Shown in pieces: positions 28,092 to 41,079 of a stretch of 64,000 nt of DNA. The first letter of the stretch is position 1. Each line of letters opens with the position of its first letter. Origin of the DNA: Acidovorax sp. NO-1 (lineage in GTDB: Bacteria; Pseudomonadota; Gammaproteobacteria; Burkholderiales; Burkholderiaceae_C). Both the position numbers and the translations under genes were made by a program. The notes under the pieces are model-generated. The model ran no database searches, had not been told where the DNA came from, and worked only from the letters and a program-made list of their open reading frames with translations. Location: the NCBI RefSeq assembly GCF_000238595.1, contig NZ_AGTS01000055.1, positions 1 through 64,000 on the forward strand, written 5' to 3'.

Positions 28092-28649
28092 TCAGCGTTT
28101 GCAGTCGGCCGCGATGATCCCGTCAATGCGGCGGGCTTCGGCGGCGCGTCCTGCTTCATCGAGAAACACGCGCTCACCCTGGGCATTGGACTGGGTGATG
28201 GGCCGACCGGAGTCAAATGCTGCCTTTGCCTGCCGCGCACGGGCACAGTTGTCAGCCTTGGCTTTGGCCAGTTTTTCTTCCTCGGCCTTCTGCTTGGCAG
28301 CTTCGGCGGCTTCAGCTTGGGCTTTCTTCTCTTCCAGGGCATTGTCTTTGCCACTGCCAGGAGCGCTTGCAGCCACCCTGGGCGCCGAAGCGGGTTGTGC
28401 GGTTGCGGCTGCCTGCGCACCGTCTGCGGGCTGCACAGCGGCGGGCGCCGGAGCCGCGCGCGGTACGCCGCCGCCGGGTTGTTTGAGGATGCTCTTGTCC
28501 GGGATTTCCTGTGGGGGAGGGCGGTCACTGAAGACCTTGCGGCCGTCCTTGTCGATCCACTGCCATTGCGCCGCCGCGCCCATGGCCCAGGTGCAGGCCA
28601 CGGCCAGCAGGAGAAGCTTGTGCATTTTCATGCGGACAAGTTTATCCAT
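28092..28649 (-). CDS. DUF4124 domain secreted protein
   Basis: A 185-aa exported protein. The signal peptide is MHKLLLLAVACTWAMGAAAQ after a short basic lead. A DUF4124 motif follows directly (WQWIDKDGRKVFSDRPPPQEIP), then an Ala/Pro-rich linker, a charged coiled-coil stretch (EEKKAQAEAAEAAKQKAEEE), and a C-terminal piece with two cysteines (ADNCARAR and AADCKR). DUF4124 is a small periplasmic domain of unknown role. The ATG at 28649 is preferred because GGGGGAG lies seven bases upstream; the ATG at 28631 has no Shine-Dalgarno. Confidence 0.8.
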   Translation of the reverse strand: MDKLVRMKMHKLLLLAVACTWAMGAAAQWQWIDKDGRKVFSDRPPPQEIPDKSILKQPGGGVPRAAPAPAAVQPADGAQAAATAQPASAPRVAASAPGSGKDNALEEKKAQAEAAEAAKQKAEEEKLAKAKADNCARARQAKAAFDSGRPITQSNAQGERVFLDEAGRAAEARRIDGIIAADCKR

Positions 28650-28823
28650 GTGACTCCCCCCCGCCAGTGCGTTACCGACGGGAGGGCGCGTTTTCGCCAC
28701 ATCTGGCGGATGTGGGACGTGGAATCGCCGGCGAAATCGACCACAGCGGCACCTTTCTGCCGGCTTTTTGCCCCGCAGCTGCGGCTACGGGGCTGCAACC
28801 CCGGCGAAAACCGCGATCGCTGA

Positions 28824-30377
<1,554 letters not shown>

Positions 30378-30386
30378 TTGTCCGAT

Positions 30387-30450
30387 GCTATTGTTTTGAT
30401 AGCCCCTGGCGCTTGCCCATTAAGCGCCAGGGGCTGATTTCATTCTAAAT
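30387..30450 (+). repeat. Dispersed palindromic repeat, copy 5, between guaB and guaA
   Basis: Perfect 13-bp inverted repeat: GCCCCTGGCGCTT, loop GCCCATT, AAGCGCCAGGGGC, flanked by A/T-rich edges (GCTATTGTTTTGATA on the left). Both arms differ from other copies in a compensating way, keeping full pairing. It fills the guaB-guaA gap and has no T run. Confidence 0.8.
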
Positions 30451-30454
30451 CGCC

Positions 30455-32092
<1,638 letters not shown>

Positions 32093-32134
32093 TCCCTCCC
32101 TTTGCGCAGATCACCACCTCCTGATATCTCTGCT

Positions 32135-33205
32135 ATGACGTTTGGGACTGATTTCTGGCTCCATTGCGGCTTTCGCACGCTGGTGCGCACTGAACGCGGG
32201 TGGCTGATCCCTACCGGTGACTACTTTGTACAGGTGCTGGCCCGCCCCGAGCTGGCGCTGGTACCCGAGTCATGCGCCGCAGAAATCGCCCTGCACGAAT
32301 CGTTGGCGGCGCAGCCCTTGCGGGCTGTTTCAGCCAGTGAGCTGGCCGCTGTGCAGGACGACGACGCCCGCGAGAACTACGCGGTGTTTCTGCGCTTTCG
32401 CGATGCGCTGCAAACCGCCGGCACGCTAGAGGCCTACTACCTTCAACTCATGCGCAGTGGGGTGGTGAACGTTCCTGCCGTGTTCATCGACGCCGTGGTG
32501 CAGGCGCTGCTGCGCAACCTGCTGGACAACTGCAACGACGCCTTCGAAGCCCGCGCCGCCGAAATGCTGTTTCGGCCGCAGCGCATCACCCTGCAAGACG
32601 GGCAAATGCTGGCGGGCGACCGGGCGACGCTCGACATGCTCAATGAGACCGCGGGCCTGGGTGAGGTGGGGCGGTTGCTGCTGCAAAGCGGCGCACTGCA
32701 GCCCACGGCGCAGGTCAAGGTGCTGTCGGCCGACAATGCGGCGCAATATTGGCAGGAGAGCGACCGCCACCACTTTCTGCTCGACCTGACCCATGAGCTG
32801 ACGCAGGACCTGAGCCATGGGTTGACCTTCAAGATGACCCGCGCCCGCTCGGGCCTCAAGGCGCTGGCGCGGGTGCTGGAGCGCTGGGTCGCCCACTTGC
32901 TGGGCGTGCAAGTGCAGATCGAGCCTGTGCACCAGGTCACCGACAGCGCGTGGCGCTGGCATGTGGGGCTGGATGTGGAGTCCACTGCCATCCTGAATGA
33001 TCTGTACCAGGACCGGCCGGTGGAGGCCGAGCGCATGCAGCGTCTGGTGAGCCTGTTCACGCTGACTTTTGCCAACCCGGCCGAGATGCGCGTCGATGTG
33101 GCGGGCAAGCCGGTGTACCTGGGGCTCGCCACCAATGCTGATGGCGTGGTGCGCATCAAGCCGCAGAACCTGTTGCTCAATCTGCCGCTGGCATCGGCAT
33201 CTTGA
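32135..33205 (+). CDS. DUF6352 family protein
   Basis: A 356-aa soluble protein that I place, with moderate confidence, in the DUF6352 family of betaproteobacteria; function unknown. It starts MTFGTDFWLHCGFRTLV, has DARENYAVFLRFRDALQTAG and a central helical region, and ends in KPQNLLLNLPLA-type sequence. No signal peptide or catalytic motif is recognised. The ATG at 32135 fits the expected N-terminus; the in-frame TTG at 32102 has no support. It follows guaA by 42 bp and may be cotranscribed. A repeat copy lies just after its stop. Confidence 0.75.
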   Translation: MTFGTDFWLHCGFRTLVRTERGWLIPTGDYFVQVLARPELALVPESCAAEIALHESLAAQPLRAVSASELAAVQDDDARENYAVFLRFRDALQTAGTLEAYYLQLMRSGVVNVPAVFIDAVVQALLRNLLDNCNDAFEARAAEMLFRPQRITLQDGQMLAGDRATLDMLNETAGLGEVGRLLLQSGALQPTAQVKVLSADNAAQYWQESDRHHFLLDLTHELTQDLSHGLTFKMTRARSGLKALARVLERWVAHLLGVQVQIEPVHQVTDSAWRWHVGLDVESTAILNDLYQDRPVEAERMQRLVSLFTLTFANPAEMRVDVAGKPVYLGLATNADGVVRIKPQNLLLNLPLASAS

Positions 33206-33208
33206 TTG

Positions 33209-33270
33209 CTATTGAATCAATAGCATATAGCGCTTGATGAATAAGCGCTAGCGGCCAATTTGATTCAAAT
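33209..33270 (+). repeat. Dispersed palindromic repeat, copy 6
   Basis: Plus orientation: TAGCATATAGCGCTTGATG, then AATAAGCGCTAGCGGCC and TTTGATTCAAATT. TAGCGCTT pairs with AAGCGCTA. It sits between the DUF6352 gene and the end of putA, where the two converge. Confidence 0.75.
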
Positions 33271-33304
33271 TCTTCACGATGACTGGCCGTCCGGTGCTGG
33301 ACGC

Positions 33305-36300
33305 TCATCCAATCGTCATCAGGCTCGCGTTTCCACCAGCAGCTGCCGTGTTCACACTGAGCGCACGCTCGATCAGCAGGCGCTCCAGCGGAATGTCGGT
33401 GGCGCCGGGCTGCAGCGCGGTCACGCCCACGATGGGCCCGGCGCGGCGGGCGAGGGCGGTGCACACCGCCTGCAGCGATGGGGCGTCGCCATGGTGCAAC
33501 ACGGCGTCCAGCGCGAGCGTGCCATCGTTCAGTGTGTTGTCCTGCAGCAGGATTTGCGCTTGCACCAGCGTGGGCAATGGCGTGCGCAGTTGGGCCTGGG
33601 CGTTGGGCCACAGGGCCGTGCCACCGGTGGCGAGCACGGCGGCCGTCTGCACCAGCAGGTCGTCCGCGCTCTGCGCGAGGCACAGCACGCGGGCACGTGG
33701 GGCCAAGGTGTACACATTGCGCTCGCCCGTCGGGCCGGGCAGGGTGCGGGCGGTGCCGCTTTGGGTTTGTTGGGCAAAGCGCTGGCAGGTGGCCGCCAGC
33801 GCGGCGTTGCCTTGGAGTTGGGCCCATTGCTCCAGCGTGGTCAGCGGTGCCAGCAGGCGCTCGCGCCGCTCGGTGTCGGGCGGACTGGTGCGGTCAGCCT
33901 CGGCAAAGGTGCGCGCCAGCGCATCGGCCGGGCGCTGCGACACCAGGCGCAGCAGGTACAGCGGCCCGCCTGCCTTGGGCCCCGTGCCCGACAGGCCCTC
34001 GCCGCCAAACGGCTGCACGCCCACCACGGCACCGACCATGTTGCGGTTGACGTACACGTTGCCAGCGTGGGCCCGGTTCACCACACGGGCAATGGTTTCG
34101 TCGATGCGGGTGTGCACGCCTTGCGTCAGGCCGTAGCCGGTGGCGTTGATCTGGTCGAGCAACTGGTCCAGGTCGTTGCGGGCGTAGCGCACCAGGTGCA
34201 GCACAGGGCCGAAGACTTCGCGTTGCAGCTCGCCGATGTGGTTCAGCTCGATCAGCGTGGGGGGCACAAAAGTGCCTTGGCTGGTCGCGGTCGCAAGGTG
34301 CTGCGGGTGCTGGAACACCCTATGGCCTTGGGCCTTGAAGTTCTCGATGTGTTGGGTGATGCCCGCTTGTGCTTCGGCGTCGATCACCGGGCCCACGTCC
34401 ACGCGCAGCTCGCCAGGGTTGCCCACGCGCAGTTCACCCATGGCACCTTGCAGCATCTCCACCACGCGGTCCGCGGCATCTTCCTGCACGCACAACACGC
34501 GCAGCGCCGAGCAGCGCTGTCCTGCGCTGTCAAAGGCGGACGACACCGCATCGCCCACCACCTGCTCGACCAAGGCGGACGAGTCCACGATCATTGCGTT
34601 CTGCCCGCCGGTTTCAGCAATCAGCGGGATGGGACGGCCTGCAGCGTCCAGCCGCCCGGCCACGGTGCGTTGCAGTATGCGCGCCACTTCGGTGGAGCCA
34701 GTGAACATCACGCCCATCACGCGGGCGTCACCGATCAGGCGCGCGCCCACGGTCTCACCCTGGCCGGGCAGCAGTTGCATCGCCGCACGGGGCACACCGG
34801 CTTGCCACAGCAGGCGCACGGCCTCGGCGGCGATCAGCGGGGTTTGCTCTGCCGGCTTGGCCAGCACGGGGTTGCCAGCGGCCAGCGCGGCCGCCACCTG
34901 GCCCATGAAGATGGCGAGCGGGAAGTTCCAGGGGCTGATGCAGGCCACTGGGCCCAGCGGGATGTGGGTGGCGTTGTCGAAGGTGCTTTGCACCTGGGCT
35001 GCGTAGTAGCGCAGGAAGTCCACGGCTTCGCGCACTTCGGCGATGGCGTTGCTGGCGCTCTTGCCTGCTTCGCGCATCAGCAGGCCCATGAGGGGCTGGA
35101 TGCGCTCCTCCAGCAAGTCGGCCGTGCGCAGCAGCGCGGCAGCACGCTCGGCGGGCGGTGTGGCCGCCCAGGGGGCTGCGGCGGCCTCGGCATGGGCCAG
35201 GGCCTGGTCCACGTCGGCAGTGGTGGCCTCTTGCACCTGGCCCACCACGTCGCTGTGGTTGGCGGGGTTGCGCACAGGCTGGGTCGAGCCTGCAGGGGCA
35301 TCGGTGCCCAGCAGCGGGGCAGCAGTCCAGGCATGGGCGGCCGTGGCTTGCAGGGCGGCGGCCAGTTCGGTCAGCGTGTTTTCGTTCGACAGATCCAGCC
35401 CGCGCGAGTTGGCGCGGTGCGCGCCATACAGCCCCTGGGGTGTGGCAATGCGGGGTGGGGCAGGCCAGCGGCACCTTCTGCAGCGGCTTGCTGGTCCACC
35501 ACCAACACGGGGCTCTTCACCAGCTCATCCAAAGGAATGGTTTCATCGGCAATGCGGTTCACGAACGAGGTGTTGGCGCCGTTCTCCAGCAGGCGGCGCA
35601 CCAGGTAGGCCAGCAGCGTCTCATGCGTGCCCACGGGGGCGTAGATGCGGCAGGGGCGGCCGAGCTTGCCCGCGGTGATGGCACCTACCACCTGCTCATA
35701 CAGCGGCTCGCCCATGCCGTGCAGGCACTGGAACTCGTACTGCCCGGCGTAGTAGTTGCTCCCTGCCAGTTGGTAAATGGTGGCCACCGTCTCGGCGTTG
35801 TGCGTGGCGAACTGGGGGTATACGGCCTCGGGCGCGGCCAGCAGCTTGCGTGCGCAGGCGATGTACGAGATGTCGGTGTGCACCTTGCGGGTGTAGACGG
35901 GGTAGTCCTCCAGGCCATCGACCTGGGCTCGCTTGATCTCGCTGTCCCAGTACGCGCCCTTGACCAAGCGCACCATCAGCCGGCGCTGGGTGCGGCGGGC
36001 CAAGTCCACCACGCAGTCGATGACGAACGGGCAGCGCTTTTGGTAGGCCTGGATGACGAAACCAATGCCGTTCCAGCCCGCCAGGGTGGGCTCGTGGCAC
36101 AGGCGTTCCAGCAGGTCCAGCGACAGCTCCAGCCGGTCGGTTTCTTCGGCGTCGATGTTCAGGCCAATGTCGTACTGCTTGGCCAGCGCGGTCAGGCGCA
36201 ACACCAGCGGGTACAGCTCATCCATCACACGGCCAAACTGTGCGCGGCTGTAGCGCGGGTGCAGGGCCGAGAGCTTGATGGAGATGCCCGGCCCTTCATA

Positions 36301-37062
36301 GATGCCGCGTCCGGCAGAGGCCTTGCCGATGGCGTGGATGGCTTGCTCATACGACGCGTAGTAGCGCTGGGCGTCTTCGCTGGTCAGCGCGGCCTCGCCC
36401 AGCATGTCGTACGAATAGCGAAAGCCCTCGGCTTCCATGGTGCGGGCGTTGCGCAGGGCTTCGTCAATGGTTTCGCCGGTCACAAACTGCTCGCCCATCA
36501 TGCGCATCGCCATGTCCACGCCCTTGCGGATCAGGGGCTCGCCGCCTTTGCCGATCAGGCGGCTGAGCGAGTTGCCTAAGCTGCCTTCGCTGTGTGTGGC
36601 CACCAGCTTGCCGGTGATGAGCAGGCCCCAGGTGGCGGCGTTGACGAAGAGCGACGGGCTCTTGCCCAGGTGGGCATCCCACTGGCCGTGGCTGATCTTG
36701 TCGCGGATCAGCGCATCGCGTGTGGCCTTGTCGGGGATGCGCAGCAGCGCCTCGGCCAGGCACATCAGCGCCACGCCTTCTTGCGACGACAGCGAAAACT
36801 CCTGCAGCAGCCCCTGCACGATGCCCGCGCGCCCGGCGCTGGCCTTGCGTTCGCGCAGTGCTTTGGCAATGCGCAGGGCCAGTTGCTGGGCCGACGCCGC
36901 ATGGTCAGCAGGCAGGCGGGCCTGGGCCAGCAGCGGGGCCAGGGCTTCGGGTTCGGGGCGGCGGGTGGCGGCGGTGATGGCGGCGCGCAGCGGGTTGTTC
37001 AGCGGTGTGCGGGGTGCGAAGTCTGCAAACGGGGCGGAGGGCTGGGTATTGGGCTGCGTCAT
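33305..37062 (-). pseudogene. putA: Bifunctional proline dehydrogenase/P5C dehydrogenase PutA, split by a one-base frameshift
   Basis: PutA oxidises proline to glutamate in two steps at the inner membrane. From the ATG at 37062 (MTQPNTQPSAPFADFAPRT) the frame encodes the FAD-dependent PRODH domain (YEGPGISIKLSALHPRYSR, RLMVRLVKGAYWDSEIKRA). In the G runs at 35451-35460 the downstream coding moves to another frame, and the first frame stops at 35371. The second frame encodes the P5CDH domain (PVACISPWNFPLAIFMG, TGSTEVARILQ, catalytic Cys in GQRCSALRVL) to the stop at 33305. Adding one base in that run restores about 1252 aa, the usual length. No N-terminal ribbon-helix-helix domain is present, so regulation probably falls to the divergent Lrp-type gene. 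A sequencing error is possible. Confidence 0.85.
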
Positions 37063-37188
37063 GGCGGTGTCTTTCGGTGGATTTGTGGGCCAAAAGCCTG
37101 TTTGGCATGTTGATGGCAATGATCCTTGCACTGATGCTAAATAAATGTTCGAAAATTGCATCTGACGCCGAATTAATGACTATCAAAA

Positions 37189-37662
37189 ATGCAAGCAGAT
37201 CCCGATATCGACCGAATTGACCGCAAGATCCTGTCAATCCTGCAGGAAGACGGCCGCATTGCCAACCTCAAGCTGGCCGAGGCGGTGGCTCTGTCGCCCA
37301 CGGCCGTGCTGGCGCGCGTGCAGCGCCTCACACGCGACGGCTTCATCCTGGGCTACGAGGCGCGCCTGAACCCCCTGAAGCTGGGCGCCGGCATGCTGGT
37401 GTTTGTGGAGGTGCTGCTCGACCGCACCACGCCCAACGTGTTCGACCAGTTCAAGGCCGCCGTGCAGGTGCACCCCGAGATCATGGAATGCCACATGGTG
37501 GCGGGCGGGTTCGACTACCTGCTCAAGACCCGCTCCGCCGACATGAACGCCTACCGCGTGTTCGCGGGCAATGTGCTGTGGCAGTTGCCCGGCGTGCGCG
37601 AGACCCGCACCTATGCGGTGATGGAGGAGGTCAAGCACACCAACCACTTGTATCTGCGCTGA
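37189..37662 (+). CDS. Lrp/AsnC family transcriptional regulator, probable proline-responsive activator of putA
   Basis: A 157-aa feast/famine regulator. The N-terminal helix-turn-helix is IDRKILSILQEDGRIANLKL with VALSPTAVLARVQRL. The RAM ligand-binding domain follows (LGAGMLVFVEVLLDRT, MECHMVAGGFDYLLKTRSAD). It is divergent from putA with 126 bp between starts, the arrangement seen for PutR-type regulators, so putA is the likely target (inference). The intergenic region is A/T-rich close to this gene (around 37137-37188). No distinct Lrp site was assigned. The ATG at 37189 gives MQADPDIDRIDRK. Confidence 0.9.
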   Translation: MQADPDIDRIDRKILSILQEDGRIANLKLAEAVALSPTAVLARVQRLTRDGFILGYEARLNPLKLGAGMLVFVEVLLDRTTPNVFDQFKAAVQVHPEIMECHMVAGGFDYLLKTRSADMNAYRVFAGNVLWQLPGVRETRTYAVMEEVKHTNHLYLR

Positions 37663-37764
37663 GGGGGCAAACGGTCTGGCGGCCTGAAAGCCACAGCCGC
37701 ATTGGCTCGCTGGGCATAAGCCCGCATAATTGCTTGCAAAATTGCCCGATTGAGGAGAACACCC

Positions 37765-38058
37765 ATGAACGCCATTCCCTTTGCTGCCGCTGCCCTGGTG
37801 GCGCTTTTCAGCCAATCGGCTGCAGCCTCGTGCTACGTTGTGTACGGGCCCGACAAGGACATCGTGTACCGCGCTCCTGAGCCGCCAATCGACATGTCCT
37901 ACCAGATCCACGAAACCCTGCCGCTGGTGGCGCCCGGCGCCACACTGGTGTTCAGTCCTGACAACTACGGCTGCGACCAGACCATCAACAAGCTGCCGCT
38001 GGCGTCCGCGCAACGCGGCCTGCGCGGCGGCCGTCCGGCCCGCGCCGACCGGGGCTGA
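37765..38058 (+). CDS. Small secreted hypothetical protein, 97 aa
   Basis: A short exported protein. It has a signal peptide (MNAIPFAAAALVALFSQSAAA) followed by SCYVVYGPDKDIVYRAPEPP. Two cysteines (SCYV and YGCDQT) could form a disulfide. The family is not recognised. The start at 37765 has GAGGAG eight bases upstream, which is strong support. It precedes rlmD on the same strand by 61 bp. Confidence 0.7.
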   Translation: MNAIPFAAAALVALFSQSAAASCYVVYGPDKDIVYRAPEPPIDMSYQIHETLPLVAPGATLVFSPDNYGCDQTINKLPLASAQRGLRGGRPARADRG

Positions 38059-38119
38059 CGCCTTCCCCGCCCCACCAAGCCCCCGGTCAGCGCGGCCCCG
38101 GGCCTGAGACAATCGGGGG

Positions 38120-39580
38120 ATGAGTGAACCCAAAGAACTGTCCCCCGCGTTTGAGCCGACCGCGTTAGACGCCTCCGACCTGCCTGCCGACTGGCTGCAG
38201 GTGCAATCCCTGAACCTCGACGCGCAAGGCGTCGCCCGCAAGCCCGACGGCAAGGTCATCTTCATCGAGGGTGCGCTGCCCTTCGAGCTGGTCACCGCCA
38301 ACACCCACCGCAAGAAGAACAACTGGGAGCAGGCCAGCCTGACGGCCATCCACCGCGAATCCTCGCAGCGGGTGCGCCCTGGCTGCCCGCACTTCGGCCT
38401 GCACGCCGGTGCCTGCGGTGGCTGCAAGATGCAGCACCTGCATGTGGGCGCCCAGGTGGCCGTCAAGCAGCGGGTGCTGGAAGACAACCTCTGGCACCTG
38501 GGCAAGGTCAAGGCCCAGACCATGCTGCGGCCCATCGAGGGGCCGTCCTGGGGCTACCGCTACCGCGCCCGGCTGTCGGTGCGCCATGTGATCAAGAAGG
38601 GCCAGGTGTTGATCGGATTTCATGAGCGCAAGAGCCGCTATGTGGCCGACATGGAGCAGTGCCCCGTGCTGCCGCCCCATGTGGATGCCATGCTCATGCC
38701 CTTGCGCGCGCTGATTGCCGGCATGGATGCACGCGACACCTGTCCGCAGATTGAACTGGCCTGCGGCGACACCGTGACCGCACTGGTGCTGCGCCACCTG
38801 GAGCCGCTGAGCACCGGTGACATCGCCCGGCTGCGGGCCTTTGCGGCGGAGCACCATGTGCAGTGGTGGCTGCAGCCCAAGGGGCCCGACACCGTGAAGC
38901 TGCTGGACGAGGGCGGCGAGCAGCTGTCGTATGCGCTGCCGGATTTCGGCATCACCATGCCGTTCAAGCCCACCGATTTCACGCAGGTGAACCCGCACAT
39001 CAACCGCGTGCTGGTGTCGCGCGCGCTGCGCCTGCTGGACGTGCAGCCACACGAACGCGTGATCGACTGGTTCTGCGGCCTGGGCAACTTCACGCTGCCA
39101 CTGGCCACGCAGGCGCGCGAGGTGCTGGGTATCGAGGGCAGCGAGGCCCTGGTGGCCCGTTCGCGCGAAAACTATGCATCAAATCAGGCTGCAGCGCCCG
39201 ACCATAAAGCGCTGGCAGCTACTGATTTTGTAGCGAGAAACCTGTTCGACATGACGCCGGAGATGCTGGTCGCTGACGGGTCTGCCGAGAAGTGGCTGGT
39301 CGACCCACCGCGCGAAGGTGCGTTTGCGCTGGCCAAGGCCTTGGCGGACATCGAGCAGGCCCGCATCGGTGCCGAAGGCGCAGGCCCGCTGCCTGCCGGT
39401 GCCGAGGGCTGGACGCCGCCCAAGCGCATTGTGTATGTGAGCTGCAACCCCGCCACCCTGGCACGGGATGCTGGGCTGCTGGTGCACCTGGCGGGTTACC
39501 AGTGCACGGCAGCAGGCATGGTGAACATGTTCCCGCACACGGCGCATGTGGAGAGCATGGCGGTGTTTGACCGGGTGTGA
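38120..39580 (+). CDS. rlmD: 23S rRNA (uracil(1939)-C(5))-methyltransferase RlmD
   Basis: SAM-dependent, iron-sulfur methyltransferase that makes m5U1939 in 23S rRNA. The 486-aa protein has an N-terminal TRAM-like domain, cluster cysteines in [19 protein letters not shown] and EQCPVL, and the SAM site [15 protein letters not shown]. The catalytic cysteine is in [13 protein letters not shown], and it ends [10 protein letters not shown]. Residues about 352-373 ([20 protein letters not shown]) are encoded by an in-frame dispersed repeat, which inserts between SAM-fold strands. All active-site residues are kept. Confidence 0.94.
   Translation: MSEPKELSPAFEPTALDASDLPADWLQVQSLNLDAQGVARKPDGKVIFIEGALPFELVTANTHRKKNNWEQASLTAIHRESSQRVRPGCPHFGLHAGACGGCKMQHLHVGAQVAVKQRVLEDNLWHLGKVKAQTMLRPIEGPSWGYRYRARLSVRHVIKKGQVLIGFHERKSRYVADMEQCPVLPPHVDAMLMPLRALIAGMDARDTCPQIELACGDTVTALVLRHLEPLSTGDIARLRAFAAEHHVQWWLQPKGPDTVKLLDEGGEQLSYALPDFGITMPFKPTDFTQVNPHINRVLVSRALRLLDVQPHERVIDWFCGLGNFTLPLATQAREVLGIEGSEALVARSRENYASNQAAAPDHKALAATDFVARNLFDMTPEMLVADGSAEKWLVDPPREGAFALAKALADIEQARIGAEGAGPLPAGAEGWTPPKRIVYVSCNPATLARDAGLLVHLAGYQCTAAGMVNMFPHTAHVESMAVFDRV
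39176..39236 (-). repeat. Dispersed palindromic repeat, copy 7, inside rlmD
   Basis: Minus orientation: AGGCTGCAGCGCCC, a short loop, ATAAAGCGCTGGCAGCTA, then CTGATTTTGTAGCG. It is translated without interruption. The left arm has diverged (CAGCGCCC) while the right arm is canonical. Confidence 0.65.
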
Positions 39581-39660
39581 GCGTGGTTGGCCGGTGATCC
39601 GGTCACCCGCCGCGGGCTTGCAGCCTTGCGGCACTGCTGGGGGCCGGGGTGGGCACCGCG

Positions 39661-40035
39661 TCAGCTGCGGTTGCGGCTGGATGCCGGCTCGCCTGTTTCG
39701 GTTTCGATGTCGGCGGGCTTTTCAGCGCTTTCGGGTTTTTCGACCTTGCCCAGCACCGACGGCGTGCCCTGGATGTTGTTCTCGCGCATGTAGGCGTCCA
39801 TGTCCTTCCAGCCCGCAAACACCTGGGCCTTGGGGGCCTTGGGGTTCAGGGTGTAGCAGTCTTCCAGGCCCCGCAATGCGTGGCGGCAGGCGCCACCAAT
39901 GGCCTTGGCCTCTTCCTCACGCTGGGCCACGCGCGGGTCGGGCCCGAGCCCGGGAATCTTGTCGCAGGCGGTCAGCAGCAGGATGCTGGAGAACGCCAGC
40001 AGCCGCAGTGCGGTGGAGGGAATTTTGGGATACAT
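39661..40035 (-). CDS. Putative outer-membrane lipoprotein, 124 aa
   Basis: A lipoprotein of unknown function. Lipobox ILLLTAC ends a short signal peptide (MYPKIPSTALRLLAFSSILL), giving a lipidated Cys at about residue 24 with Asp next to it. The mature part has GGACRHALRGLEDCYTLNP (two Cys, perhaps a disulfide) and FAGWKDMDAYMRENNIQGT. A Glu/Pro-rich tail ends SSRNRS. Transcribed toward the 3' side of rlmD. Confidence 0.75.
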   Translation of the reverse strand: MYPKIPSTALRLLAFSSILLLTACDKIPGLGPDPRVAQREEEAKAIGGACRHALRGLEDCYTLNPKAPKAQVFAGWKDMDAYMRENNIQGTPSVLGKVEKPESAEKPADIETETGEPASSRNRS

Positions 40036-40094
40036 GTACTTGCATTATCGGCACGCTCTCCGCCGTATTGAGGCTTGACCCTGCAAGGCGCCTA

Positions 40095-40122
40095 GAAAAA
40101 AGGCTCCCGAGGGAGCCTTTTT
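40095..40122 (-). terminator. Terminator downstream of the YccA-type gene
   Basis: On the minus strand GGCTCCC, loop TC, GGGAGCC, then T6. It lies 26 bp past the stop at 40148. The plus strand also carries a T run, so it can act in both directions. Confidence 0.8.
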
Positions 40123-40147
40123 GACTTGAGGGTACCAACTGCACTGC

Positions 40148-40846
40148 TTACTCGCGCTCGCCACCCATGATGCCCAGCAGCGCCAGCAGGCTCTGGAACA
40201 CGTTAAAGATGCTCAGGTACAAGCCCAGCGTGGCGCTGATGTAGTTGGTTTCACCGCCATCCAGAATGCGCTTGAGGTCGTACAGCATGAAGGCGCTGAA
40301 GATGCCGATGGCCGCCACCGAAATCGCCATCATGCCGGCCGTGGAGCCCACGAACACGTTGACGACGGCGCCCACCATGAGCACCAGTGCGCCCACCATC
40401 AGCCACTTGCCCATGCCCGACAGGTCGCGCTTGATCACGCTGGCGAGGCTGGCCATCACGAAAAACACGCCTGCGGTGCCGGCAAAGGCCGTCATGATCA
40501 GGTCGGTGCCGTTCTTGAAGCCCAGCACCATGCCGATCATGCGCGACAGCATCAGGCCCATGAAGAACGTGAAGGCCAGCAGCACGGGCACGCCGGCGGC
40601 CGAGCGCTTTGTCTTTTCGATGGCATACATGAAGCCAAACGCGCCCCCGAGGAACACGATCAGGCCCAGGCCGCCAGACAGCGAGCGCGTGATACCGGTG
40701 GCCACACCCACCCAGGCGCCCAGCACGGTGGGGATCATGCTCAGTGCGAGCAGCCAGTACGTATTGCGAAGCACCTTGTGGCGCTCTTCCTGCGAGATGC
40801 CATAGCCCGCAGAGTGGCCCAGGGTGGTGACTTGGTCGTTCATCAT
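40148..40846 (-). CDS. Bax inhibitor-1/YccA family integral membrane protein
   Basis: A 232-aa protein with seven predicted membrane segments (for example LGLIVFLGGAFGFMYA, FVMASLASVIK and AIGIFSAFMLYDLKRILDGG). The C-terminal signature SIFNVFQSLLALLGIMGGE identifies the BI-1/YccA family. E. coli YccA interacts with FtsH and modulates membrane-protein degradation; relatives act as calcium-leak channels. The first of two adjacent ATGs (40846) is chosen because AAGGAG lies nine bases upstream. Confidence 0.9.
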   Translation of the reverse strand: MMNDQVTTLGHSAGYGISQEERHKVLRNTYWLLALSMIPTVLGAWVGVATGITRSLSGGLGLIVFLGGAFGFMYAIEKTKRSAAGVPVLLAFTFFMGLMLSRMIGMVLGFKNGTDLIMTAFAGTAGVFFVMASLASVIKRDLSGMGKWLMVGALVLMVGAVVNVFVGSTAGMMAISVAAIGIFSAFMLYDLKRILDGGETNYISATLGLYLSIFNVFQSLLALLGIMGGERE

Positions 40847-41079
40847 CTTGTGTCTCTCCTTGTTGGCCTGCACAGCGCAGACACAGCAAATTTTAGGTGG
40901 TGACGGTTTTCGGGCCTTCAATACCCGCATCCGGTTACCTACTTTTGGTAAGGGTTCTTTCACCCTGGGTGCGGGTGAAGGGGGCAAGGCATCCCGCTAT
41001 GCTCCGGGTTCCTGCTGCGGGCCAGCCTCCGGCAACGCGCGTAATTCTGATTTCATTCCCCCATTTTTGGATTGCTCCC

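Noticed and set aside
35451-35460. Programmed ribosomal frameshift in putA
   Set aside because: No slippery heptamer or downstream structure typical of programmed shifting; PutA is normally one frame.
33260-35608. 782-codon plus-strand frame opposite the P5CDH half of putA
   Set aside because: Antisense shadow; the minus strand carries the conserved P5CDH motifs, even though that gene is frameshifted.
40897-41079. Long N-terminal extension of the GlcG/HbpS protein
   Set aside because: Frame is open but the sequence is not family-like and there is no Shine-Dalgarno; ATG at 41080 is better.
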